From: Rhynchonema sp. JSB1_4
Taxonomy: Eukaryota > Nematoda > Chromadorea > Monhysterida > Xyalidae
Reading direction: 5' to 3'
Assembly: GCA_030248065.1 (NCBI GenBank)
Contig: JASAMV010002058.1
Span: forward strand, 37,383-101,382
Length of the DNA stretch: 64,000 nucleotides
Below, piece by piece: positions 14,553-26,308 of the stretch. The notes below the pieces were generated by a model. That model made no database searches and was not told the origin of the DNA. It worked only from the letters and a program-made list of their open reading frames with translations. Each line of letters begins with the position of its first letter. Within the stretch, counting starts at the first letter, position 1. The translations under genes and the position numbers were made by a program.

Positions 14553-15992
14553 ATGTCTGATCGCGATGTGAAGTTATCCAAAACTCTGTCATGGGTTTTG
14601 CGACACGGTGCCACACAGGTCGGGCTCCAACTCGACCCAGGAGGGTTCCTTCCTGTTGATGAAGTTCTCCGTTTGCCACAGCTGGAAGGTCTGCGCTGAC
14701 TTTTGGCATTTTTTAATGACCAGATTGACATAAACTTTGTGATGTTTGCAGGATTCACCCAACTGGATGTTGAGCGCGTGACGCAAACGAACAGAAAAGG
14801 TCGATTTGCGATCGAGACCAGCCCGATAGACGGTCGACTCAGGATCCGAGCCAATCAGGGACATTCGCTGCAAGTGGAGAATCTGGGTGCGCTTTTCGCA
14901 TTCTGTTGTAAAAGCTTACAATATGTGTGTAAACTGCATGAACCTGATCCTCCTCACATGATTTTGAAATATCAGTCGGTTTTGTCGCATATTGAATATC
15001 TAACACATTCTGAGGTTGTGTATCATTAGGGTCCAGCGCTCACTTGGGTCCACTTTTTCGCTGGGCCTAGGCGTAGGCTTAGACTTTCACTTCGGGTTAG
15101 GCTTGGGCTTAGGCCTACACTGCGTATTTTAATGGGCAGTTTGCAGCCTAAGCCTAAGCCTAAGCTTGAAACAAAGCTAATGAGCGCTGGACCCTAGTGA
15201 GCACTGGACCCTAATGATACACAACCACATTCTGACTACTGTTGTTTTGATGCGACGTGCTGATGTTATACAAATGTTTCTCATTGCAGACCTGACCCCG
15301 ATCACCAGCGTACAAGAATGTCCGATAGCAATCCACGGTACTCAATCCCAACTTTGGTCAAAAATTCGCGCTCGGGGCCTAAACCGAATGACGCGACAAC
15401 ATATTCACATGGCCAGCGGACGACCGAATTCGAATGGTTGGTTTGAACATCAGTGAAACATCAGGTCGTGTTTCTGGATCCTGTGTTGGACGGTAGTATT
15501 GATAGCAAAGTGATTATGGTGAACATGTGTTGTGTGCAACTAGAAACTGAAAATTGAAACATCAGCTCGTTGGAGGTCACATCTCGGCTAATGCGGCGCC
15601 GGTGCACCTGCACCACTCGTTGTGGAAACAAGTATTAGTGCACTGGAGATACTGACAGCGATCGAGTTAAACCTCACTTGAGCTTGACCGATTGATCTGA
15701 CTCACAGAACCAACTAGATCAATCCGATCAGCGTTTGGAAAGTGCGACTCCAGATTTCTGAATAATCTCAACAGCGACATAACTTCCAGGTGTCATATCG
15801 GGAATGCGCACAAACTGCGACCTGCTGATCTACATCGATGTGCGAAAAGTTCTAGAATTCGGGCTGAAGCTCTTCCGATCGGCCAATGGCGTCATACTTT
15901 GTCCTGGCGATCGGGATGGCTTTCTGAGTGTGGAGTTTTTTGAACGAGTGGTTAGAATTGAGAACGGGGCTGATACTGAAGTTAGCATTTGA
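14553..15992 (+). CDS. TRPT1: tRNA 2'-phosphotransferase (TRPT1/Tpt1)
   Basis: Removes the 2'-phosphate left at tRNA splice junctions, using NAD+. Exons 14553-14688, 14752-14886, 15290-15436 and 15790-15992 close in frame to 206 residues. Exon 1: SDRDVKLSKTLSWVLRHGA, with the catalytic Arg-His of the LRHG motif, then LDPGGFLPVDEVL. Exon 2: VTQTNRKGRFAIE, then LRIRANQGHSLQ, the second conserved Arg and the QGHS motif. Exon 3: CPIAIHGTQSQLWSKIRARG and the HIHMA motif. Exon 4: VISGMRTNCDLLIYIDV, then FRSANGVILCPGDRDGFLSV. All motifs line up with human TRPT1 in order, and the four catalytic positions (R, H, R, R) appear present. Intron 2 holds a MULE-like element. Confidence 0.95.
15014..15226. 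mobile_element. MULE-like MITE with TTAGGC-type internal arrays
   Basis: Ends GGTTGTGTATCATTAGGGTC and its complement, with inverted repeats about 40 bp long. The 9-bp target duplication ACATTCTGA is at 15005-15013 and 15227-15235. Long TIRs plus a 9-bp duplication fit Mutator-like elements. The interior holds GGCTTAGGC and GCCTAAGCCTAAGCCTAAGC runs in opposite orientation. Lies in TRPT1 intron 2. Confidence 0.85.
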
Positions 15993-17027
15993 AAATTTCT
16001 CACGGTTTTTTGTTTCTTGTTATTGTTGTTTCCTTGTTTTTTCGATATCTCTGCTTTAAAGTTTGATTCCATGAGCGGCTGTGACACCATATTTTTGCTC
16101 ATATAACGATGAGATAAATCCTGTAACTGCTCATGCATTCCATTGCAAGGCTCGCAGTTTTATGGAAATGGTTTTGTGTGATTTCAATAAGGCAAGGACA
16201 AGGTACGGTTCAAAAGGCAGTATACACAATGTGATATTCGAAATTTTGAAAACTCAAAAGTTAAAGCAGGTTGAATGATATGCTAATGCACGCAGAAGCA
16301 ACGAATGCTAAAAACAAAATAGAATGAAAGACTCGGCGGTAGTGATAACGGCCTAATAAGAAAAGTTCATTACCACAGTATCAATATCATTTTGATCGCA
16401 AAGCATAAAATCATCAGCCAAAAACGAAAAAAATCATGAACTTGTGTGAATTTTCTATTCACTCGGGCTGTTTCATTTGTTGCTGTCAAAGCTGTTGAAT
16501 CCAGTTGAACCTGAAACAAGGGGAAAAGTCCGTTTTCGAATTTCCAGTGAACGTGAAAAAGTTCTAATCTTTTCGCCAACCGAAATTTTTTCAGAAAAAA
16601 ATCAAAAGTTACCAATTCCGGAATCCTGGCTTTTCCACCGGTGCATGTGCGTTCGTGCGGCCATTAGCTCATTGACGTTGTGTCGGCCGGTCACTGGAAG
16701 GTTTTTTTCTTCCAAAAAAGTTTTATGTTTTCAAAAAAAAATGATTATTTTTTGCAAAAAGGGTGTGAATCAACCTTGTTGCTGCTGTTGCATTTCCTGC
16801 TGTTGTTGTTGTTCGTAATATCGCTGATGACCAAGGCCACCACGACTCGTGCGCAGCGGATTCGATCGATCAAAATACGGCGGCGACATATACCTGCGCG
16901 TGAAACATCATCCAGAGCTCAATCATTATGCAGTGGCTGGTGTGGCTCAACGCCCTTGCTGTCCACTATTGCGAACGACCTTTGTGAGCGCATAACCAGC
17001 TCGTGTTTGTTTTTGGGATCACTTTGC
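15993..17027. other. no gene recognised
   Basis: Downstream of TRPT1. AATAAAATTT-type poly(A) signals are not obvious. Short open frames lack conserved motifs. A poly-T/TTGCTG-rich stretch lies at about 16780-16815. Confidence 0.5.
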
Positions 17028-17100
17028 CATCTGGTGCATTCGCACTGACGATGACCTGGTGCACCGCCCGTCTGCAAGAGCAGGTCGAAACGGGCAACCA
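17028..17100 (+). repeat. dispersed about 60-bp mostly intronic repeat, best copy
   Basis: Reads CTGGTGCATTCGCACTGACG, ATGACCTGGTGCACCGCCCG, TCTGCAAGAGCAGGTCGAAA, CGGGCAACC. Related copies: about 961-1013 (-), 20010-20045, 20403-20440, 20642-20680, 26996-27030, 27300-27345, 37612-37655, 44530-44590, 44971-45050, 58138-58200 (all +) and 60045-60125 (-). Most lie within introns of the genes called here. No terminal repeats or target duplications found. Confidence 0.75.
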
Positions 17101-17208
17101 AAAAAAATATATGCTGCATAACTGGAACATGGAAGGTTATTTAGAGCTGTAAAATTATTCAGAGTGCCCATAATCATTTGTATTTGAGCATCCATGGCTG
17201 GTGGGGCA

Positions 17209-18660
17209 TACTCTCCGGGAAATTTTGGCCGAATTTTACCGAATTCGGTAAAAATTTTACAGATTCTCGTTAAAATTTTGAGCACATAAACTGTCTGTAA
17301 AATTTACAGACTGTCTGTAAAATATTACGTGTGTTGCATAGTAGCTGCCGTTTTACAGAATGTTGGTAAATTTACAGACAGTTGGTAAAAGTGGGACTTT
17401 ACAGACTTTATCGGTGATTTCATTTCCACTGCAACAGGCTGCTTTTGTCATTAATATCACTTGTTACTTGCGCACGATGACAGCATACATAAGTACATAC
17501 TGTAAATACCTATCAAAACACGCATATGGTTGAGAACAATCTAAATGGGAGCTAAAACGTACCAGAAGGTGTGTTACGAACCCATGCGTAAAACAACGCA
17601 AACACAGCAAAATATTGATACATAAAACTGTTGCGGTATTAAGAGACAAGTACAGGTACATATATAACTTTTGAAATGACTGCACAATTAAGCTCGTGCG
17701 CCTTCCAATAGTGGTGGTTTAGGCTTGGAACTAGACATGGGTAGGTAAAGTAAGCCTTCTAAGCCGAGTCTAAACCACAATAGGAGGCGAGCTATAATGG
17801 TGAGGCACTAGTTTTGGAGTATATCTCGCCTGCAATAAATTGCGGTAATCAGTTGCGTTTGGTGTTTTGACGGTTTTGATTATTGACACCGACGTGATGA
17901 TGCTCATCAGCCTTTCTGATCAGCCGATCCTGTTGGCGACAAAACGAACCGAGTTCAGTTGCAATCGAATTGATTAGTCCGATCCTGTAATATTGAGATT
18001 TACGAGCATTCTCAAACGATAGTAATAATAGTGAATATAATTTTGTTGAAATAAAGAAGTTTATTTCAAAAATTCGCCCAAAATTCGCCCACTTTTCTGT
18101 GCCTAAACACGGTCCTATGCCTAAGCACAGGCATAGGCTTAGGCTTTATTTTTCAAGGTGGGAGGAGCTTGGGTGGATTTTTGGGCGAATTAATCACACG
18201 TAAATCAACACAAAAAAGGTTTCAAATTCCGCACAAAGCACGAAGATCAATGTCCAGTCCCTGTTCCATAAATTTACCTGCTATATTGTTTTGTTCGAGT
18301 TCTCATACTGATCTTGTGTCAATTTGTGGACCAGGCGCGATGAATCTTGCGAAATTTGACAAACATTGCGCATCGGAATGCTTAGAGTTCACAGTTTTAG
18401 CAGCTGCTGAATAAAGACGCACAGTTTGTTAAAACAAAGCAGGGATAAGTCAGAACACAACGCTATCAATAAGTAAGGAACACTTTCACATGAAACATTT
18501 CTGATTCCCGCGCTTTCACTCATTTTTACAGACAGTTTGTAACGTTTACAAAGTGTCTGTAATTTTTACATATAATCTGTAAAAATTACAGATAGTCAGC
18601 TTTTTCATTTTTTACCGACACACTCGGTAAAATTATTTTACAGACTCTTCCCGGAGAGTA
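17209..18660. repeat. inverted TACTCTCCGGGAA pair with GTCTGTAAAATTTACAGAC-type runs
   Basis: TACTCTCCGGGAA (17209-17221) and TTCCCGGAGAGTA (18648-18660) face each other. Just inside each end are repeated GTCTGTAAA / TTTACAGAC and TTACCGA/TCGGTAAA motifs (17235-17410 and 18525-18640). The flanks do not form a clear target duplication. The middle (17420-18480) holds GCCTAAGC-type pieces near 17715-17780 and 18100-18150. It could be one 1.45-kb non-autonomous element or two related ones. Confidence 0.6.
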
Positions 18661-18858
18661 CGAGGGCGTGTAACTGTAGTGATCTTTGAATTGAATAGCA
18701 ATTAATTGAACCCAAGCGTGCACAACGGTTTTGCAGTGAGTTGTGCTGCATTCGCGATTGCTGCCAAACAACGTTCCGTAAAATTGTTCAGCGAAACAGC
18801 TGTCACGAAATCGCTGATGTTTCACCAACTAATCAGCGCCCCTCCCGCACTCCAGCGA

Positions 18859-21800
18859 TCAGCACAAACAAACAACCAACTTGTTGATTTGTCTCAAATC
18901 GAGCATTGAAGCCGATGCAACCGAGTTGCGCTGCGGGTTGTAATGGAACTGACGGTGTTGTTGTGGCACGTTCATGGGCACCATTGGGGGTCCGCCCCCA
19001 CGCAAGGCTGGCTCGAACATTGCGTGTGACCAGTCGCCACCGTTCGGGGTTAGACAATGCTGAAAGGACCTGATTCTTGACCGAAGACAAAGACACATAA
19101 TTTTCCTGTTATCCGATGGTTGCACCTGTTTTGTGAGTAAGTTTCTGTGGTTAGCGTACAGTGAGGATCAAACTTGTTGGGGCATTTCGAAATCGGTGCC
19201 GTTGAGTTTCACCACGACGTGGGAGGCCAATAGTGCTCCTGGCACCAACACCGATCAGAACTGCCGTCCAAACATTATAATGAAAGTCGGACATTGATTC
19301 GCCTCGGCTTTTATTGGCATTGACTGTTTACAGTCGCAACGTGCGCTTTTCGTGGATCTTTTCTAAGGTTGGAGTGGTTTGCGTGGCTGGTGCCTAAGCC
19401 TAAGCGTAAGCCTGAAACAAAGCCTAAGCCTAAACCTTCACGAGCACACGAAAAGCCCGAAAGGCGAATAAACGTCCACGTTCAATTATAATGAGCCGAG
19501 CAGTATTCATCGCTGGTTCGTCCCCCTGCCCCGAACACGTTGTTCGTCTTGTTATCATGCCCTTCGTACGCTTTTTTCCAAAGACAGCACGTTTCGAACC
19601 GAACAGTAACTGTCATGATGTACTATAACGTCACAGCAGTGAGATTTACCTTTTTCATCCTGTCTTCATACACGGTGAACCATTGCAAAGGACAAAATGA
19701 AACCCGCGAAACTTTACCAACCAACGAAGCAGCATTGCTCATCTGCGGTTGTGGCGGCAGTTTTCCCATCTGAGCGGCGAGTCCACCGTCCAGGTTGCGT
19801 TGTATTCGTTTCGACACGCCACCAACCCGGGCGCGTGACACCCCGCCTCCTCCATTGATGAGGCCGCGATTGTTTGATTGTGGTGGCGATTGGTTCGGCG
19901 CCAGCAGGGGCGGACTCGGCGCGATAAAGCTGCTGCTCGGCGAACTGATGTCGTTGTCTGGGGAGAATTAGGAGCGAGGCTTGGACACGCCACCTTTCTG
20001 GGATCATTTAGGGCAGCAATCTGTGCATTCGCACTGATGATGAACTAACCGCCACATGCGAAGCCACACGTCGAAAAGTGCAAAATTCGCTTGGTTTTTA
20101 CACGCTTTGCCTGATCGAACTGTAATCTGATCAAAATGGACCAAAACCACTCGATTGGCAGTGCCATTTTCTTGCACCAACCTTTTGGCAGTACCAAATT
20201 CAACAATTCAATGGCCACCAGATGCACGAGCAGCACCCAACACGGTGTGCGCAGTAGGTCGTAGTGGTCGACGGAGAACTTGAGACACACCAAACAACAT
20301 TTCTCCAATCTGCGTCGGTCCGGAGTGTTCTGTTTGAGTTCCTGCACCAGGATCTCTTTGAAACGGCGAATGTCGAACACCTGAAAATAAATTGGGGACC
20401 TTATGGGCAGCACTGATGATGTTCTGGTGCAACAGTGTGAAATTTGGTGATCGGATCTACTTGTCTTGGTGACGTAATATTTCTGTAATTTGAACATTAT
20501 AGATCTACTGATTCCACTGGCTTCGACCCAACCCAGCCAATGAAGACACGTGACAATGTCGTTTCGCACACTGAATGTTGACCTTCTTCATGGTTCCGTC
20601 TGTGCGTGGGCTTTGGTCAGCTGAACCATTGTATGAAACACGTTGATGATGTTCCGGTGCACGTTTAGTCTGCTTGCTTGGTTTAAATTGCCATGTGCTT
20701 GTGTATACATAATTTTCAGTCCCTCAGTTGCTTTCAAGTTTCCAAACGTGCGGACTGGTTGTCTTCTGCGTACGCATGATCTAAATCTTCATACCTGCAC
20801 CAAATCTCTCGCATGCGTGTATTTTTTGTGTTAAGTCTGAGAATTAGGTTCCACACGTGCATGTATTCCCAAGAGATCTGTGTAATATGTAACGACAATA
20901 GAATCATAAACCTGGGTACAAATCCTTTCAAAACAACAACAGCAAAAGCAGCAGATAAACAACAAATTTTTGTTACATCTGCAGTGTTTTTTGTGTCCAT
21001 TGATAAGCGTGCAAACGTGTGTATTATCCAAACCACTCGTGAACAAAATGTGTAACCGTGCGCTCCAGATAAATTCGACAAACAATAGGGCAGATCCGGA
21101 TAAATTTCTTGGGTCCCTAATATATTCCTTTCGAAAGGGTGAGCAGTTTGGTGCTGCAGATATACCGAATATCAAAGGTTTTCTGATAACGATTGCGACA
21201 CAGGACAGAAAAATCGGTCATATCGTGACCGATTGAGTGGATTAAAAATTTTGCGGAGGAATTTTTCGCACGCGCGCGTGCGCCACAAAAAGTGCACCAG
21301 GATACATGTACATCTGATCGTGTTGATTACCTGAACACCCCACTCAAGAGGGCCTTTTCACACCAAAAAGCGTCACTTTTGTTTTCATGCCTTACTAACC
21401 CCGATTAACGCATGTTATCATGCAATATTTGTCAACCGGGACCTGTTGTTTTCTTTCAAGCCACGCTCCCCTTGTTGAATTTTGAAATCAAAACGACCCA
21501 AGCATGACAACGCATGTCAATTTTAACCTCACCTCGGCGTGCAAAAGTGCGCCTTTTTATGAGAGCAGATGACACTACGTATCTCAAACATGATACTTTT
21601 CCGCTTCCGCGTCCGAATGACAAGCCTTTGCAAACAACGGAGTGGTTTGAGTTTGATGTTTGTGAAACCCTAAACCGCGGTACTGTGTGACATGTGCTCT
21701 CACGCAAACCTCAAATTGCTGCTTTTGTGTATTGTAGTCTTTTTTGTTTGGAAAGATTCAGGAAACTGGTGACATGAGAAAACTGAAGTAATTCAGATTG

Positions 21801-24216
21801 GATTACAACAAGGACTTAAAAACATGAAATGCACGCTTTGAAGGTCGAATCAAATTCTTCAGCATTGATGTTCTGTGTGTTGTTCTTTTTCCGCGTGCTA
21901 TTACACTTTGGGGTCAGACGCGCGTGTCAAACAAAAAGGCGGAAAAAATAAAAACAGACATGCAATAAATATGGTTTTGGCGTTTAAAATGTCAAGTTCA
22001 TTCATGCGGGCCGCGCCAGTAGTGGCCTTAGGATTTTCACTCATGGTGTTTTTAAAAAGTAGTGACATGGTAAGTGATGTAATGGGATTGAACAGCAACA
22101 TTATTTGCGGATCCAAATTTCAGCGTTTTTTCACTGTTTGTCAAAATCTTACAGTGCGAATGCGCCGAAACACTGATTTTGAAAACATGGTGCACACATG
22201 CTCGTGAAACTTCACTGCTTTTGAATGCCTCAGTTTGGAAAATAATCAGCATTGCTTGAATGTTCCTTAAAGAAAGAACCAGACATAAAAACAAAATAAA
22301 CCAAAATTCCATTGGCACACCTTGACAGGTCTCTGATCAACGACAAACAAGTCATTGGCTCGATTTCGGTACAACGGCTTCAAGAATACGGGCGTGTGGC
22401 ACATTCGTTTCGCCCACAAGTTGCCGTCGGGGTCGATTTTGAGTTTGACACCTTGTTCGAGGTCGTTGTGAATCTCAGCCACTGCGCCAGAGCGTTCGGG
22501 ATTGTCGAAATATGATAGGCCGACGCTGAAAGTGAAATTGATGCGTACAGTCTACCCTCGATGTGGTGAATCCATCGGCTGTGAGCAGATAAACGCGGAA
22601 TGCGGAAATTGGTTAGCAGATGGTGATCGTCAGGGTGAAGAACGCCAACGGCACGTCCCAAAGAAAAACCAGCTAAGATAACAACTGGTACCCTAAAACC
22701 TAAAATAGAAGCGGGCTGTATTTTATCACGACCCCTTTTGGGGGGGTCGTATTTTTGAGGGCTCTATCGTTAGGCGGTTTAGAAAAAACATACGTGGGCG
22801 TTTTGAAAGCCGAAAGCCTGCACCTACCGCAACCCATCGAATTCGGCCTCTGTGCCGTCAATAGTAATTACAGGGTGTCTCAAATATGCCTTCGCTGTCC
22901 GACGATTGTTCTCCATCACAATCAGCTTGCCCCAAATCTGTTTCTCCAGATTCGGCAGTTTGTCGTAGACTTCGTGCAGGTGCTCCTGGAAAGAATGTTC
23001 TTCGTTGTTTCTTTTTCAATGGCGTGGATCATTTTGTTACCAGTTTGCTTCACCCCGAGTGTGTTCATGCTCAGCACCGTTTCACTTGTTATCGGCTTGG
23101 TACATGTTTCGATAATTTTTGAAGTGCAGTGTGGCTGTTGTGAACAAAGAAGTTCATCAGATCGCCATATTGATATGGCTGCACCTTCAATCAGAAACCC
23201 TGAACCCCAGTGTAGTTTTTAACGAGCTATTGTCAACCTTTTTAATGACTAATTTTCCCGCCAATAAAAAGTGAACAACAGAACATTAGATTGTGTTCTT
23301 TGTTTTGCTCTGGTTACCACCCGAGCGGAACATAAACATCCATGCAAATTACCCCCAGGTGCAAATATAAATTACCGATCTGCGTAAACTAAATACACTA
23401 GTATTATACACCAACTAACTAAACAAATTTATCTGCGAATCTTTGTTACTCGGAGGCAAATTGAGCATTACACTTTTAGTAACAGGCCCAGGGGTACGAT
23501 TACCAATCCAGGTCAACTCAGCCAAATAATAGAATTTGAGAAAAGTTTTAAACAAAGTTCTGAGTTATGCGTGGATGGAGCGCATGTTTAGGAGAAAATG
23601 AGATGTCACAGCACTTGGCATTGTTTTGATATGATTCAAAGAGATTGACAAGCAGAGTGTCAAGGTGTTGATAATAATTTGCAGAACTAACTTTCATATG
23701 AAATAAACCAGTGAGAAATTCAACCGGAAGAGAAGCCGCATAGGTGCATACATACATACATACCTGGTAGAAAACAAGAACTTGGACTGTAAGACAAGTT
23801 GTTTGAAATGCTCCGTAGGCTCTGGCGTCATTTTAGATCATTGCGTTTCAACTTTACCGCAACAGTGATCGTTTCCAGACACAGGCGTTCTCGTGTTATC
23901 ATGACCATCGATGTCAAACCCAACACGCTGTAGTGCGTGAAGAACAAAATGATCGAAACCAAACAAAATAAATTAGATCACAAAAGCGGGGCAAACCTCA
24001 ATCATAGTCTCGCCGTCCACCCAACAACGTCCATTTAGGTTCCCTCTCTGTTCGCAAGGCATTTGTTGATCACTTGAACCACTGCTCGACGCCTCACTGC
24101 CCTGGTCATCGCTGTTGCAGCCTTGTGACAGCAGCTTATCGATCAAATCCTGACGCGAATGGTAGCTCATTGCGCTCGTCACAAGGATGCGATCGTTCAG
24201 TTTGATGACGCTCCGT
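18859..24216 (-). CDS. MH2 (SMAD/FHA-fold) domain protein, expansion-like
   Basis: A non-canonical MH2 protein of the type known in arthropods as expansion, with no MH1 domain seen. Exons: 23997-24216 (possible N-terminal exon, GRCWVDGETMIE), 22828-22985, 22321-22525, 20182-20380, 19722-19957, 18859-19059. From 22985 on, the phases close exactly to the stop. Domain order: EHLHEVYDKLPNLEKQIWGK, MENNRRTAKAYLRHPVITI, DGTEAEFDGLRVGLSYFDNP, EQGVKLKIDPDGNLWAKRMC, HTPVFLKPL, VFDIRRFKEILVQELKQ, TPDRRRLEKCCLVCLKF and RTPCWVLLVHLVAIELLN, the CW-type final strand of MH2. The C-terminal tail is low complexity, rich in Ser, Pro and Gly (SPPQSNNRGLINGGGG, RGGGPPMVPMNVPQQHRQF). Intron 22320-20381 is nearly 2 kb and carries dispersed repeats. 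An exon upstream of 24216 is likely. The molecular role is inferred from resemblance only. Confidence 0.75.
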
Positions 24217-26308
24217 CTGGAAAACATATTTTGGATGAAACTTTACATTTTTTTGTTTCAGATAAAAAAATCTCTATCATTATGATTATGAACAAAACGT
24301 CAGAAATGTGTCCATATGTATGTATGTATCTATGTATAGTTCACGTTTCATTGGCGTTGAAAATCGCAAAAGAGCCCGGAACAGTTATGATCACTTCAGT
24401 TGGTACTAGCGCGTCTCGTACAAGCAGCCGCGCATGAATCGCATAAACGGCAGCGTCAGGTAACTTTTGTCAAGACTGAAATTCGGCACAAGCGAAAGCG
24501 TTTACTCCCAGGGGTTTAGGCTGAAGCTGTGCTGAGCCGTCTAAGTTTCGATTTGAGCCTGATTTCAGTCCTACTGTAATTCTTGTGTGGACGTGGTCAG
24601 TTACCTATCTGTGACGAATTGCACTGGTGCCCTCACTTCTCCACACATCAATAGCAAAACTTTATATGAAGAAGTTTCTGCCCTGAATGCGGTGCGCGAA
24701 CGACAAAGTCAAGTACGGGTATTGGGCGAATGGGTCAACAAGCCGAATTGAATAATGGAAAAATTTGTGGTCGAATAATCAGAAAAAGTGGCTATTCAAA
24801 GGAAACGCGTCAGAAATTTGTATATTTTTAACAAATTGTTGTGTTATAATAATGACTTTTTTTACGAATTCATGTATGCAATCGAAAACCGTATAAGTGA
24901 GCAAGTTGAAGTGTTGGAAAACATTCAATATTCGTATGAAGTTTCGTTGGAAAGATGAAAACACTTTTTTCTTCGATTTCGGGCGCACTGACAGCAAGCG
25001 CAGAACATCAAAAAGGTGTTTTCAGTCAAACACATAAAAATAGCAAAGAATAACAAATAAAAGTTTTGTGGATTGCAAAGCTTGACTGATTTCATTCAGG
25101 CGAAACTGGTGATTAAATCGGAGAACCAACAAGCGGCTGAAAAAGAAAATCAATCAAACAACAAAAAGAAGAGGCAGATGCGCGCGCATGAGGGCTTTCA
25201 CCGCAGAAAATTGAATCTAATTTATGAAAGAAAGAGCCATGCGCGCGCAAACAATGAAAGAGTGAAACAATGAAAAATTGGAGCTGGTATGTTTCGTACT
25301 CACCTATAAAAGTGAATCAGAAATGTGAAAGGCAAAGAAAAGCGATCGGAAACAACACTTCAGAGGAGATGCACATTCAGGCCCGAAAGCGCAAATGCAC
25401 ACGCACACGCATGAAACAACAAGGCGGAAATAAAACTGAGCAGGCACATGCGTCAAACATGACACCGTGTGAAACTTATGCTCCAAAATCTGTGCATGTA
25501 TTTTGCACATCAGGTACTCACTTGCACGCACGTTGCAAGATCTCTTATTTTTGCACACAGATTTTCACAGGACACACCAGTTGTTGTGGCGTGGAAGTGG
25601 CTTGGCGATATAATATTATCTCGTAGTAGTATAAATACCTTGTGTATGTTGTTGAATGAGCTGAGGTCGGATATTGCGCCATGCTCACTCAAATGATGCA
25701 CATGCGCACAGGATACGGGACTCTACTGTTTTCAAGAGGATAACATTTCACGGTGCGCATGTACGTATGCATGTTTCATTGTTCTGATCTCTCCTTTTTA
25801 TCTTCATATATCACATATCCATTTTTCGTGGTATTTATTTTGGTGGGTGGAGTTCCGAATGAGAGCTGTGGGGTGCTTGCCAGATTTTTTGGAAGCTGCT
25901 TGGTGGATCTGCAGAAACATGTCTGAGGAAAACCGCTGAATGCCTGATAATTTAGTTCAGACCAAGTTCAGTCTTGCACTCGGACCGAGCATTACATAAA
26001 AAGAAGTGTATAAACTTTCGCCATCATTCAAATTCAAGCCCAGTTTACCCGAAATGACACACCCATGCCAGACATAGTATTATAATACACCTGAATTGAA
26101 TTTATGCAAAAACATTTATTTCGAAACAGGTTATACCTGGCGCACAACATGCGAAATGCAATAAAAATTGTTAGCACAGCTGTCCAGAATACCACAAACA
26201 CCAGGATCATAGTATAATGTTTGTTCGGCAGGCACTATGTTTGGGTGTAGTATACTCACGAGCATTTAACCCGATCTGAGCCCAAAATAGCAACTTTTTA
26301 ACCAAATA
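24217..26308. other. gap with no supported gene
   Basis: Upstream of both the MH2 gene (-) and the TMED gene (+), so it should contain both promoters and perhaps first exons. Lys/Glu-rich open frames at 25073-25626 lack conserved motifs. Stretches such as CATGCGCGC (25180-25250) are only locally repetitive. Confidence 0.45.

Noticed and set aside
22550..22640. Minus-strand LLTADGFTTSR resembling SMAD VDGFTDPS
   Set aside because: The flanking MH2 exons (22828-22985 and 22321-22525) join in phase without it, and VGLSYFDNP follows DGLR directly.
25073..25626. Lys-rich open frames as a gene
   Set aside because: No conserved motif, no supporting splice structure, composition only.
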